Assembly (NCBI GenBank): GCA_963975425.1
Contig: CAXBGS010000017.1
Location: forward strand, 62,001 to 126,000
Length of the DNA: 64,000 nt
DNA from: CAXBGS01 sp963975425
Lineage (GTDB): Bacteria > Planctomycetota > Planctomycetia > Pirellulales > Pirellulaceae
Direction of reading: 5' to 3'
Part shown: piece by piece, positions 17,396 through 26,464 of the stretch
Numbering within the stretch: the stretch's first letter is position 1
Layout: every line of letters starts with the position of its first letter
The notes under the pieces: generated by a model
Seen by the model: the letters and a program-made list of their open reading frames with translations, nothing else
Databases searched by the model: none
What the model was told of the DNA's origin: nothing
Translations under genes and position numbers: made by a program

Positions 17396-19339
17396 TCAGT
17401 TGTTGGCGGCCGTTTCGTGGGCCAGGCGAATGGAATCGGTGGTGATGTACTTTAGATTCGTTTGAAACGATTCACCGATAAAGGCGGCAAACGAAACGGC
17501 ATCCGCGGTTGTGGCCGCGGGAATGTCAAAGTCAATTGTCCTTTGCCCGGCCCCTTCGATCGTCATGATTTTTCGCTCGATGCGTTGTCCTGCTGGCCGC
17601 TTTTGCGCCGACGCCTTGTCCAATGCGGTTTTGATAGTGACTTGAATTTTTTGCGGTCCAAGCGTCTTATCAAGATCAAAGTGAACAACGACGCCGCACG
17701 GCTGTCCTGCCGTGGCGGACTCGGGAGCCTGGATGGAAAGTTCGCGAACGAGGTTCGCTTTTGCATGATTGCTCGTCTTGTTTGGCGTTCGCTGAGCATT
17801 GCCCCGCTGCTTTTCTGCAGCAGCCTTTTTCCTTTCCCTTTGCTCAGCCTTCACGCGTTCGACACGTTCGTCTTCGGCCCGCATGTATGCTTCTCGCATT
17901 TCTGCGTCATCGACGGCGGCGACCAGTGGTGCGATAGGATCGTTCATTGCCGCAAGTGACTCGGCCAACTGAGACCGCAAGGCGTCAATTTCGTGCGAGT
18001 GTTCTTCGCTGTCGATCAAGTTCACCAAGCAGTCGGGATCGTTCTTGATGTCATAGAATTCTTCGACAACGCGATGGTCGAATAGTTGCAACCGGGCGGC
18101 AATGTCGGGTTCGCTTGCCGCGCGTTTGACCATCTGGCGATATGTAACGGTTCCGGTCGTCGCGGTGGCAAATTTACGTACGCCATCGGGCCATGCGTTG
18201 TAGAGGTACAAACGGTCGGTCGTCGAAATGCCTCGCATGGGATGCCGATTTCGTCCCGAGTTTTCGTTGTATTGCAGGATGACGAAATCGCGATCGGACT
18301 GTGCCTTTCCTGTCAACAATGGTGCGAAAGAACGTCCATGTAATCGTTGTGGGCTGGGGTGCTGATGTTGCATGACATCCATCAGCGTTGGAACGAAATC
18401 GACGGCAGAGACAACATGTTCATCGTCGGTGCTATTCGGCTCCGTCACGCCCGGCCAGCGAACCATCAGCGGTGTCCTGGTGCTGTGATAATACAGCTGT
18501 GTCTTGGCGAATGGCAGCGGCATACCGTGATCGGACAAAAACATCACAAACGTTTCGTCTGATTTGCCTGATTGTTCCAGCGCCGACATGATGGCGGCAA
18601 AACAATCATCGGCCCGCCGCACGGATGAGTAATAGTGGGCAAGTTCTTTTCGGATCGCTTCGTCGTCGGGCAAGAAGCCAGGCACCGGAACCTCGTCGGC
18701 CGAGAAGACCTTTGACGGAACGTGTTGATCCGGAACCGTTTGGCCGTTCCTGCCTTGGGCGTAGAACGGTTTGTGAGGGTCCGAAATGTTGACCATCAGG
18801 CAAAATGGTTTTCCCGCGGCGTCAGCCATCTCGATGCCGCGCCGAGTCGATTCGCCATATCCGGCCGCATCTTTCGTCGCGTATTTTTTACCGTTGTTGT
18901 CCGCGTCTAGCACGGCGTCCCACGCATAGGGTGAATACGGCGTCGAGTGTGACACCTTTCCGCGAATCGCGGCGAAGTATCCGGCTTGTTTCGCCAGGTC
19001 ACAAAGGACGGGATAGTCCGGTGTGGTGTTCTGCACGAACCCTTCAACGCCATTGACATGCGAATACAGTCCCGACCACATGATGTTTCGGCCCGGCATA
19101 CAATTACCCACCAAAACATGTGCATGTTGAAACCGAAGCGACTGTCTGGCGAACGCATCGATCGCGGGCGATGTCTCGGGCAACTTGCATCCAAAGGAAC
19201 CCAACGAATCGGCGCTCATGTCGTCAACGGTGACGATCAGGACATTTGGCCGCGAATCGGCCGCTTGGGACGGCAGCGCGAAAAACGGGACCAGAACCAA
19301 ACTAGCGGATAGGCATCCGAGGACAGAAAGCTTGTTCAT
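17396..19339 (-). CDS. Secreted sulfatase (formylglycine-dependent)
   Basis: About 647 residues. The start at 19339 gives a signal peptide (MNKLSVLGCLSASLVLVPFF...PSQA); the frame upstream to 19480 lacks one. Metal-binding VTVDDM lies at about 37-41. Cys80 sits in C-M-P-G-R, matching the C-x-P-x-R sulfatase signature in which Cys is oxidised to formylglycine by an anaerobic or FGE-type maturase. FLSDHGMPL supplies the second metal-binding Asp-His. A Glu/Arg/Lys-rich helix (about 505-535) leads to a C-terminal beta domain. Planctomycetes carry many such enzymes for sulfated algal polysaccharides. The substrate cannot be read from the sequence and no glycoside hydrolase lies beside it. Confidence 0.95.
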   Translation of the reverse strand: MNKLSVLGCLSASLVLVPFFALPSQAADSRPNVLIVTVDDMSADSLGSFGCKLPETSPAIDAFARQSLRFQHAHVLVGNCMPGRNIMWSGLYSHVNGVEGFVQNTTPDYPVLCDLAKQAGYFAAIRGKVSHSTPYSPYAWDAVLDADNNGKKYATKDAAGYGESTRRGIEMADAAGKPFCLMVNISDPHKPFYAQGRNGQTVPDQHVPSKVFSADEVPVPGFLPDDEAIRKELAHYYSSVRRADDCFAAIMSALEQSGKSDETFVMFLSDHGMPLPFAKTQLYYHSTRTPLMVRWPGVTEPNSTDDEHVVSAVDFVPTLMDVMQHQHPSPQRLHGRSFAPLLTGKAQSDRDFVILQYNENSGRNRHPMRGISTTDRLYLYNAWPDGVRKFATATTGTVTYRQMVKRAASEPDIAARLQLFDHRVVEEFYDIKNDPDCLVNLIDSEEHSHEIDALRSQLAESLAAMNDPIAPLVAAVDDAEMREAYMRAEDERVERVKAEQRERKKAAAEKQRGNAQRTPNKTSNHAKANLVRELSIQAPESATAGQPCGVVVHFDLDKTLGPQKIQVTIKTALDKASAQKRPAGQRIERKIMTIEGAGQRTIDFDIPAATTADAVSFAAFIGESFQTNLKYITTDSIRLAHETAANN

Positions 19340-19506
19340 ACGAAGTGTTCGATGACCTAGGTGGGGCGGGCAGGAGGTGGATCGAACATTATACGCGAAT
19401 CGATTCCGCTCGCACGGTTGGATTTTCGAACTTCGTCGCGTCGCTATTTCTAAGGTGGCAACCGACCGATTCATCGTCACCGCTTCTCTAGGCGGCCACC
19501 GGTCGT

Positions 19507-21201
19507 CTAGAAAGCTTCGTTGGACGGGTTTCTGGACGCGACCAGCGTGTCCAAGAATGCCAGGATCGCATTGCGGTCGGCCAGAGACAGATTCAAAAAG
19601 CGGTCTCGCGTCCCAGCGGATTCACCGTCGTGCATAGCGATGGCCTGCAGCACTGTTTCGGCGCGACCGTCATGCATATAAGGCGCCGAATCGCGAAGTC
19701 CCCATAGCGGCGGCGTTCGCCATTCCTGCTGGAACTTTGTCGGTTCAATGTGAATGCGCAGATAGTGATGCGCAAAGACCTTTGACTTCGTTCGCGTCGT
19801 TGTTTTCAGGATTTGCCCGTTCGACGCTTCGACACTGGAAGTCGTTTCCGATTCGTCCGTCCCGATCGTTTCCGTTTTTTCGTTGACAATCTGCAGCGTC
19901 GTTTGGGGTGACTTTGCGGCAACAAATTGGAAACCGTTCGATCTCGACCCTGATCTTTGATTTTCGGTGATCTGACGATCGCCAAACGTTTGGGACGATG
20001 TCTTGTTCACATCGATGATTTCCGAGGGGCCATAATAGCCGCCGGTCATTTGCTGGCCCGAGACGTTTCGAGTGACGTCCATGGTATAGCGAGTTGCCGG
20101 TATGACGCGACGAATGTACGGCAACGCATGATTCAGGTCATACGATTCGTAACCCATGTCGTGCAGCAACAAGTCGCTGTACAGTCCTTTGGCCGGCCCC
20201 ATATTGGGAACATGACAGACGGCACATCCGACCGACGAAAACAGCGTTTCACCGCGTTCTGCCTCAAGTCTCGCAAGTGAATCGTTGGGGAATTCACGCG
20301 ATGGTGGTGGTAATGATTCGACAAAAGCATTGATCGCTCGGATTTGATCGTCCGTAATGTCGGGACTTGGATTGCGATAATGCGGCAGGGTCGGATCGGT
20401 CGGTTGCGGCTTTCGTCGTGTCTCTAAACCGACCTCGTTTGCACATGCTTGGTCATTGAAGTCAAGCAGCGTTGCAATGTTAGCTCTCCAACCGAACTTT
20501 CCGATTCGTCCATCGGTTAGCGTTGAAGGCCGACCGCTGATTTCAGGATGTCGTTTCTGAGCTTGAAACTGAGCCTTCATGTCGCGTTCGGGAACTCGAT
20601 CAATCAGGCCGGCGCCGAACAACGCTGGTGTGTTTCGCTGGAACAATCTCGCCAAAACAGACATTTCACGCTTGCCGTCGGAATGTTGAAACCGGATTGG
20701 CGTTGCTGTTGCATGACGAGCTTCGATGGCGTCCTCTGGACCTCCATCGCTGCTGAATGCGACAGGGATTTGCTCACGAACCCTTTGGCGGATGTCGCCA
20801 AAGCGGTCGCTTCCGCCGTGATGAGCTAGTGGCAGCGTATTGAGCATCCCGCCGCCAGGTTGAATAAATCCGGGGTGAAAGTTCCGCAACATTTTTTCAA
20901 TCGTTTCATTGGTAACCCCGCCACCGGTAATGCTGAGTTTTTCGATCCCGATCGAGACCGCATTGAACCGAGCCTCACCACTGCCGCCGTTGCCACCCTG
21001 GTGATGACAAGTCGCACAGGAGTTTGCATTGAACAGCGGGCCGAGGCCGTCGCTGCCAAGCTTGGGGTTTGACGCAGTCCATTGGTGTTCAAACAGACGT
21101 TTACCCAGTTGGATATTCACCGGTGACTTGGCGATCGCGGCATTGGCAAGGCACACTACAAGCATCGATAGAAACGTACGTTGAATCGTGGCTATGAACA
21201 T
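19507..21201 (-). CDS. DUF1111 di-heme c-type cytochrome (putative thiol oxidoreductase/peroxidase)
   Basis: 564 residues with a Sec signal (MFIATIQRTFLSMLVVCLANAAIA). Two CxxCH heme sites are visible: C62-ATC-H66 and C326-AVC-H330. The second is followed by MGPAKGLYSD and the family pattern DMGYES, then a C-terminal WRTPPLWGLRDSAPYMHDG, typical of the MauG/CcpA-related DUF1111 proteins. It should be periplasmic and carry electrons or act on peroxide or thiols; substrate unknown. It lies 36 bp downstream of the exported protein at 21238-22524 on the same strand, so the two are probably cotranscribed. Confidence 0.93.
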   Translation of the reverse strand: MFIATIQRTFLSMLVVCLANAAIAKSPVNIQLGKRLFEHQWTASNPKLGSDGLGPLFNANSCATCHHQGGNGGSGEARFNAVSIGIEKLSITGGGVTNETIEKMLRNFHPGFIQPGGGMLNTLPLAHHGGSDRFGDIRQRVREQIPVAFSSDGGPEDAIEARHATATPIRFQHSDGKREMSVLARLFQRNTPALFGAGLIDRVPERDMKAQFQAQKRHPEISGRPSTLTDGRIGKFGWRANIATLLDFNDQACANEVGLETRRKPQPTDPTLPHYRNPSPDITDDQIRAINAFVESLPPPSREFPNDSLARLEAERGETLFSSVGCAVCHVPNMGPAKGLYSDLLLHDMGYESYDLNHALPYIRRVIPATRYTMDVTRNVSGQQMTGGYYGPSEIIDVNKTSSQTFGDRQITENQRSGSRSNGFQFVAAKSPQTTLQIVNEKTETIGTDESETTSSVEASNGQILKTTTRTKSKVFAHHYLRIHIEPTKFQQEWRTPPLWGLRDSAPYMHDGRAETVLQAIAMHDGESAGTRDRFLNLSLADRNAILAFLDTLVASRNPSNEAF

Positions 21202-21237
21202 CTAGTTACCCACATTGAAGAAAAGATTCGTTAATCG

Positions 21238-22524
21238 TTAGTGTTTGTTTCGTCTGACCAATGCGACATGCCGTGCGGGGACGTCGCCTTCGCGTATCAG
21301 GACAGGGGGATCGTCGGTCGATTCGAAATACAGATATCGCAAGCGAGACGGATCATGCACGTTGATCGGTTTCATTTGTCGATCCTGCATCAATCCGACC
21401 AGTTCATATGCCATCACTTCGCGATAGGTTTTGGTTGTCAGGAGCGTTTGCAGCGTGTCCCATCCAAGACCACGTCGGCTCGCATTGTTTTGGGGGGCAG
21501 GCGGCCAAACGCGATTCGTTTCCAACAGCGGCGGACGCAACGCCAAGACCACTGGTTGATCGGTCGGAACATTGTCCCACCAGGAAAGAAACTCAGTCGC
21601 ATCATCAATGTTGCTGACGCAGTACCGATTCCAAACCGATTCCACCATCGGGCGCCAAGCCGTATGAAAGTCGACGCCAACGACAAACGGGATCAATGAT
21701 TCGCACCATGGCCGACGAGCTTGCGGATGTTGTTCTAGAATTGCCAGTCTCCGGCGGTCTAAATTGTCGCTCAGGCCAAACCGTAGCGCGACGTCGTTTA
21801 CATAAACACGACGAAACACCGACGCCAGCAACGCAATGTTCTGTTGCAGTTCTTGCTCCTGCGAATCCGAATCGACACCCGACTTGGCCCGATCGCTCAT
21901 CATCTGCCACTGCTCATCAAGTGCGTTCGCCCAGCGGCGATCGAGCCTCGCGATGCTTCGTTTTGCAATTTCAGTCCTTAGCTGGCTGAGGTCATCTTTG
22001 AATCGATGATTCATCAGGTGCGCTTCTTCGGCATCTTCGATCAACGTCACTAACGCGGCCGAATCGGGTACACCCACCATCCAAGCGAGCAACCGATAGC
22101 GACTGTCGAGAACCACCAGCATGGCGCGATTGGGCAGCGTCGATTCTTTGCCACCGTTCAGTCGCTTGGGAACGCCGGCGGACAGGTGTTGCATCGTTAG
22201 ACGCGAGCGGAGGTCCGGTCGTTGTTCGTACAGTCGGCCGACTGATTTTGCGAACACCGCATTGCACCAAGGCGTTTGCAGCGGTTCAGGTGTGCGCGGA
22301 TCGTCGGATGAAACTTCCGCCGCTGGTTCGCCGTCGGTGATCAACATCAACCGGACCGCGTTGTTGCTTGGCGGCAGCGAGTCGGAGCGGAAAGCGGTAT
22401 GCCAAGTTAAGTTTGGCGTTTTGCTCTGATGATTCGCAACGAGATCATCGGCGACCGCCGATGACGGCCATGGCGACGTCGACAAGAAGAGTGCAATGAT
22501 CGCGGACGTGAGACGGACCAACAT
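21238..22524 (-). CDS. Exported protein of unknown function, partner of the DUF1111 cytochrome
   Basis: About 428 residues. The start at 22524 gives MLVRLTSAIIALFLSTSPW...SSAVADD, a signal peptide. The chain contains a thioredoxin-like stretch (NAVRLMLITDGEPAAEV..., RAMLVVLDSRYRLLAWMVGVPD) but no CxxC, then a helical middle with many Arg/Glu/Gln and a C-terminal part with WWDNVPTDQPVVLAL. I cannot name the family. Its position 36 bp before the di-heme cytochrome suggests a shared process. Confidence 0.78.
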   Translation of the reverse strand: MLVRLTSAIIALFLSTSPWPSSAVADDLVANHQSKTPNLTWHTAFRSDSLPPSNNAVRLMLITDGEPAAEVSSDDPRTPEPLQTPWCNAVFAKSVGRLYEQRPDLRSRLTMQHLSAGVPKRLNGGKESTLPNRAMLVVLDSRYRLLAWMVGVPDSAALVTLIEDAEEAHLMNHRFKDDLSQLRTEIAKRSIARLDRRWANALDEQWQMMSDRAKSGVDSDSQEQELQQNIALLASVFRRVYVNDVALRFGLSDNLDRRRLAILEQHPQARRPWCESLIPFVVGVDFHTAWRPMVESVWNRYCVSNIDDATEFLSWWDNVPTDQPVVLALRPPLLETNRVWPPAPQNNASRRGLGWDTLQTLLTTKTYREVMAYELVGLMQDRQMKPINVHDPSRLRYLYFESTDDPPVLIREGDVPARHVALVRRNKH

Positions 22525-22649
22525 ACCGGTGCCCTCGGCAACCATGTTGGGATTGTCCGTCGACTAAAGCGACGGGTGACCGAGTCCGAATTCTATCCGA
22601 TTGGGCCTGCGCAAATCAAATTTTCAAATCGCGACGTGGATTTGCTGCG

Positions 22650-23123
22650 TTATTTCACGCCTGCCATCTTCAAGACCGTATCAAATTGCTTTTTAGTGAC
22701 GGGTTGAACGCTCAATCGGCTACCTTTCTGCAGCAGGACCATCTCCTTCAAGCCGGCTCGCTGACGCAGGCTGGCAAGGGTGACGGGTTCGTCGAATTTT
22801 TGCTCCAGTTTGACATCGACCATATACCAACGTGGATTCTCAGGGTCGTTCTTGGCATCGAAGTATTTACTTCGTTTGTCACTGGCAAAGTGATCTGGAT
22901 AACCCGATCGCACCACGATAGCGGTGCCGACAACCGCCGGTTCCTTGCAAGCGGAGTGGTAAAACAGCACGCCGTCATCTTCTTTGATTTCGTCGCGCAA
23001 TAGATTGCGTGCTTGATAGTTTCGGACGCCTTCCCAGCACGTCGTTTGGTCACGATCGTTGGCCAAGTCATCGATCGAGTAAGTGGTTGGCTCGGTTTTG
23101 AATAGCCAGTAACGTTTGGGCAT
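22650..23123 (-). CDS. EVE-domain (PUA-like fold) protein
   Basis: 157 residues that match the EVE family along the whole length: MPKRYWLFKTEPTTYSIDDL, CWEGVRNYQARN, DDGVLFYHSACKEP, VVGTAIV, YPD and the C-terminal ...VTKKQFDTVLKMAG. The family folds like YTH/ASCH domains and binds modified bases in DNA or RNA; the partner in most bacteria is unknown. It is a cytoplasmic housekeeping-sized protein. The 540-base stretch upstream of it contains three hairpins. Confidence 0.93.
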   Translation of the reverse strand: MPKRYWLFKTEPTTYSIDDLANDRDQTTCWEGVRNYQARNLLRDEIKEDDGVLFYHSACKEPAVVGTAIVVRSGYPDHFASDKRSKYFDAKNDPENPRWYMVDVKLEQKFDEPVTLASLRQRAGLKEMVLLQKGSRLSVQPVTKKQFDTVLKMAGVK

Positions 23124-23240
23124 GAATCAGTCCGTGTCACGCGGAATCGAAAGCGGTGTGAATTTGTTCGGGTTGGGCAAATTATTCGTTGCGAAACATT
23201 TTCTTCCTAGCCCGGGTCTCAAGATGTCGATACGTAATCA

Positions 23241-23325
23241 TGCGCCTGGATAGGCGCACGAGAAAGACGTCGAGCAGACTTCGGTCTGCACACGTCGGGC
23301 CATGGAACGGGCCGAGCAAGCCCGT
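23241..23325. repeat. Three consecutive hairpins (candidate structured RNA or terminator cluster)
   Basis: Hairpin 1, 23241-23258: TGCGCCT-GGAT-AGGCGCA, 7-bp stem. Hairpin 2, 23266-23296: inner GCAGAC-TTCG-GTCTGC with a UUCG tetraloop plus an outer GACGT/ACGTC stem across a small internal loop. Hairpin 3, 23307-23325: ACGGGC-(7 nt)-GCCCGT. All stems are perfect. No coding frame explains them. Confidence 0.6.
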
Positions 23326-23462
23326 CCCCTCTCTATATCAGGCCCGATCGTTATGAACGTCGACACTCTTCACGCTGCGTTAGGATTAGCCTTCACCGCC
23401 GTTTGGTTGCTGGTTGGCCAGATCCTGGTTGCCGGTCGATAGACTCCACAAAGTCTCGTGAT

Positions 23463-23492
23463 GGTGAGCCCTGACGCGTAAGCGTTCGAACA
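23463..23492 (+). repeat. Dispersed planctomycete repeat, copy A
   Basis: GTGAGCCCTGACGCGTAAGC then GTTCG. It shares its core TGACGCGTAAGCG-type sequence with two copies at 50478-50554. It lies in non-coding DNA. Confidence 0.6.
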
Positions 23493-23662
23493 CGTCACAC
23501 TGCATCTCACCTTGCGGCTCAGGCCTCGCCGAATGGCGCTGCATTGCCCAACGTTCTTTCTGCCTCCCGCGACGAAGCTGACATGAAGCAGCAAAGCTGA
23601 CGGGAATTTGCTTAGCCAACGTGTCTGAACCGCGGTTCCAGCAAAGAACCGTTCTAGAGATT

Positions 23663-25438
23663 CTATTTCGAATCAGGCTTTAGCAGAGAATCAAACGCAT
23701 CCACAAGATAGTCCAGGGGATAGAGACAGAACGAATGTTCTCGACTGGCGAGGCGTGATTGAGACTCTTTGGCCGATCTCAGTTCGGCCAACCGGCTGCG
23801 TAGTGCTGACGCGATTTCGCTTAGCGATTGACTTAGTCGGCGATTGACTCGTTCAATTTCTTGATGCCACTGTTCTCTTTCGCCACGTGGCGGCACGCGA
23901 CGCAACAGGTCGGCTTTTTCTGATAACAAATCGGGATCAAGCGTGACTTGGTCGGCAAAGTTTTCAGGCTGATACTGCGTGTCCCTCAGCAGCCGTCGGG
24001 TGCGCCGAATCTGTTCGTCGAAATCTTTGGGCTCCACGCCAGGAAGTTGGATGGTTGCCGAAACGACCATGAATTCTGTCGGCGCCAATTGAAAGAAAGA
24101 CTGGGTGATCATGTCACCCAGCTGGTCGTACTTTCCACCACCGATCCCATGCAAAAATAGGTCGCACAGGACACAGCGAGCATACATCGTTGTTAGCAGA
24201 GCACGCGGTCGAAGCTTGCAATCAGGACTTGCACTGGCTGCGAGTTTTTCGATCGCTGCGTTGCGGTCGCGAAGGTCGATGCGCAGCTGCCAATGTTGGC
24301 GGTCGCTGATCGTCAGTTCATCGTCGACGACTTTTGCCCAAACCGATTTTCGTGAAGGGTCATCATTTCCGTAGACCCACAACGGGGCTTCATACCAAGT
24401 CTCGCCTTCGTGTACTTGACGCTGCAGGTCTGGCACCGGATGCGCCGTGCTGCGAATCCCGTGCGCTTTTCGGTAGACTCGCGCCGACTGGTTGTATGCA
24501 TCATGAAATCGCGGCAAGTCACCCAGGATCATCAACGCGAACTGTGCGAACGCTTTTCCCCGAGAGACCACCGACATGGGCAACTCGAGTGTTTGCAGGC
24601 CAATGTCGCCTTCCAGGCCATGTCGCGCCTGAGCCAACGCACAACCGGCAACGCCACATCGCTCGATCGCCCGCCGCGCGTGTTGCCAAAGTTGTTGAAC
24701 GCAGGGATTGGGCACCAGTGGCGCGATCTGGCGATAAACCGCTTGGTCGAACTGAGAAAAAATCTCTCGGTCGTCGACCGTCGTTTGCTCAAAGGGAACG
24801 CCGCCACCGGCACGGTCGTAAGCAACCGACGTGTAGATGATCTCGTCATCACGGCTGACCATCGAGTTATCGACCGGCCTATTGCCGACCGGCCTGTTGC
24901 CAAACGTTGGAACTCGAATCGAACCTCCGGCGGCGACATCGTTATCGATCACCAGGTTGATGGCGATTGAATCGGTCTGACGACCGAGATGACTGAGCGT
25001 AAAATTCTTGAACCATACGCCAGGATGAAAGAGCGTTGGTTGGTGACCCGCCATCACGATCCGCGGCGGTGCGGGGCTTTGCGAATCGATAGCGTTTTGC
25101 AAATCGCGATTGTGCGCGTCGGTCCTGTGCGCGTCTGTCTTGTGCGCGTCTGTCGGTTGCCGATCCAACTTCTGACGGGCCCACTGAACATCCCGATACG
25201 ACGATGTGTATCGCAGCGCGTCCTGAATCAATTGCGAACGCGCGTTCTTACGCAATTCGGCCCACTGTGGACCATGCGCCTTCAACGTGGATTGATTACG
25301 TGCGATGATCGCAGCGGCTTGATCCAAATCTGGATCGAAAAACGCTTCACCGTGCCGCTGTGGCGCGTGATAGGAACGAAAGGTCGGGGGTGCCGCTTCG
25401 TTTTTTGCGACCGATGAGGTTGGGCTGGCTGAAGGCAC
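23663..25438 (-). CDS. BshC-like protein (distant relative of bacillithiol synthase)
   Basis: The frame is open from 25621, but that would overlap the upstream glycosyltransferase by 137 bases; GTG codons at 25537 and 25438 are better starts and I use the latter (about 591 residues). The recognisable signal is VMAGHQPTLFHPGVWFKNF, which resembles the G-Q-Q-x-x-L-F-x-G-P-x-Y-x-x-K motif of BshC, plus a C-terminal coiled coil of the type BshC uses to dimerise. BshC adds cysteine to GlcN-malate in bacillithiol synthesis, but the canonical Gln is His here and no bshA/bshB neighbour is seen, so the reaction is unproven. Two 15-bp tandem duplications lie in loops. Confidence 0.7.
   Translation of the reverse strand: MPSASPTSSVAKNEAAPPTFRSYHAPQRHGEAFFDPDLDQAAAIIARNQSTLKAHGPQWAELRKNARSQLIQDALRYTSSYRDVQWARQKLDRQPTDAHKTDAHRTDAHNRDLQNAIDSQSPAPPRIVMAGHQPTLFHPGVWFKNFTLSHLGRQTDSIAINLVIDNDVAAGGSIRVPTFGNRPVGNRPVDNSMVSRDDEIIYTSVAYDRAGGGVPFEQTTVDDREIFSQFDQAVYRQIAPLVPNPCVQQLWQHARRAIERCGVAGCALAQARHGLEGDIGLQTLELPMSVVSRGKAFAQFALMILGDLPRFHDAYNQSARVYRKAHGIRSTAHPVPDLQRQVHEGETWYEAPLWVYGNDDPSRKSVWAKVVDDELTISDRQHWQLRIDLRDRNAAIEKLAASASPDCKLRPRALLTTMYARCVLCDLFLHGIGGGKYDQLGDMITQSFFQLAPTEFMVVSATIQLPGVEPKDFDEQIRRTRRLLRDTQYQPENFADQVTLDPDLLSEKADLLRRVPPRGEREQWHQEIERVNRRLSQSLSEIASALRSRLAELRSAKESQSRLASREHSFCLYPLDYLVDAFDSLLKPDSK
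24872..24901 (-). repeat. In-frame 15-bp tandem duplication (GNRPV x2)
   Basis: Two copies of GACCGGCCTATTGCC (second with one change) encode GNRPV-GNRPV on the minus strand inside the BshC-like gene. Confidence 0.85.
25111..25155 (-). repeat. In-frame 15-bp tandem repeat (TDAHK/R x3)
   Basis: Three copies of a TGTGCGCGTC-plus-5 unit encode TDAHK-TDAHR-TDAHN on the minus strand within the BshC-like gene. Confidence 0.88.
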
Positions 25439-25484
25439 GTGTGAACGATAATGCGAAACGGTGCGGGTAACAGGATGGTCCGTC

Positions 25485-26312
25485 TCAGCCGGTACTCTGG
25501 CGACAGAGTTGCCGATTTGCCGAAATCGAGCGACCACCTTGGCGAGCCGATTCCATCGCCTCGTCGAGTACACGATTGTAATAGCTGAGTCGAGTCTCGG
25601 CGTGATCAAGTGATCCGCCAAACGATCGCTGGAGGTCTAGATACAGCAGCGGTACCGGGATCTCGATGACTCGCAAGTTCGCCGCAGCCGCTTCGACCCA
25701 CAATTGCAGCGGCATGGCATATCCGTTGTCGGTGATCCGCAACTGTTGCAGCGCCGACGTTCGATAAGCCTTGAATCCGCAAAACGCATCGGTCAGTTCA
25801 AAACCAAGTCGTCGGTTTAGTTCGCCCGTGATTCGACGATTGATGAACAGCCGGTCGGCGGGTGGTTCGCTGTCGCCCTCGTATCGTTTCAAGTAGCGGC
25901 TGCCTGAAACGATGTCCGCCGCCGCTGCCGCCTCGATAAACCTGGGAATCCGCTTGGGTTGATGCTGTCCGTCACAGTCCAAAGTGACGACGCCATCGAA
26001 TCCTTCGTCGATCGCGTATTGAAACGCCGTTTGCAGGGCGGCCCCGTAACCCCGATTTTCAGGGTGGCAAATCACTTGGATGTCGCAGCGGTTGCTCAAG
26101 ACATCGGTTGTGCCGTCGGTGGAGCCATCGTCGACCACCAGCACCTCTGACGAGTACTGCAGGACTTCGTCGATGATCGCATCGACGAATTTAACCTCGT
26201 TATAGACGGGCAACGCAGCAAGCCAACGCTCGGGTTTGCCGCCATTTCCGCGAGATTTGCCAGCTCCGCTGGATTGGTGTGGGCGGTCGCCGTTTTTGGG
26301 CAAATGTGACAT
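25485..26312 (-). CDS. Family 2 glycosyltransferase (polyprenyl-phosphate sugar transferase type)
   Basis: About 275 residues from the ATG at 26312 (MSHLPKNGDRPHQ); an open frame reaches 26354. The GT-A core is clear: LAALPVYNEVKFV, VLVVDDGSTDGT, NRGYGAALQTAF, and the metal/substrate motif LDCDGQHQP. It continues with SGSRYL, NRRITGELNRRLGFELTDAFCGFKAYR and lacks membrane helices. This matches dolichyl/undecaprenyl-phosphate hexose transferase-like proteins, which load sugar onto a lipid carrier at the inner membrane. Substrate unknown. Confidence 0.93.
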   Translation of the reverse strand: MSHLPKNGDRPHQSSGAGKSRGNGGKPERWLAALPVYNEVKFVDAIIDEVLQYSSEVLVVDDGSTDGTTDVLSNRCDIQVICHPENRGYGAALQTAFQYAIDEGFDGVVTLDCDGQHQPKRIPRFIEAAAAADIVSGSRYLKRYEGDSEPPADRLFINRRITGELNRRLGFELTDAFCGFKAYRTSALQQLRITDNGYAMPLQLWVEAAAANLRVIEIPVPLLYLDLQRSFGGSLDHAETRLSYYNRVLDEAMESARQGGRSISANRQLCRQSTG

Positions 26313-26464
26313 GCGGCTCTTGGACGTGCGTGTAAATGCAGCTTCTGCGATCAATGAAGCTCTCGCAGAGATTCTAGGCGTATTTCGATGATGGTCAATG
26401 TTTCGCCCCGCCCGCCACGATTGCAGGCAAAGACGAGAGCACGCGAAAGAAGCAATTCGTGTGC

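Larger units (their letters stand above)
23124..23662. other. Gene-free interval with hairpins and a dispersed repeat
   Basis: Nearly 540 bases between two minus-strand genes. Short open frames (for example 23370-23594) have no plausible composition and read through the dispersed repeat. The interval contains three successive hairpins at 23241-23325 and one copy of the GTGAGCC...GACGCGTAAGCG repeat. Confidence 0.6.

Noticed and set aside
23370..23594. Possible small protein of 74 residues on the minus strand
   Set aside because: Its middle is a translation of the dispersed GACGCGTAAGCG repeat and the composition is unlike the neighbours; no start signal.
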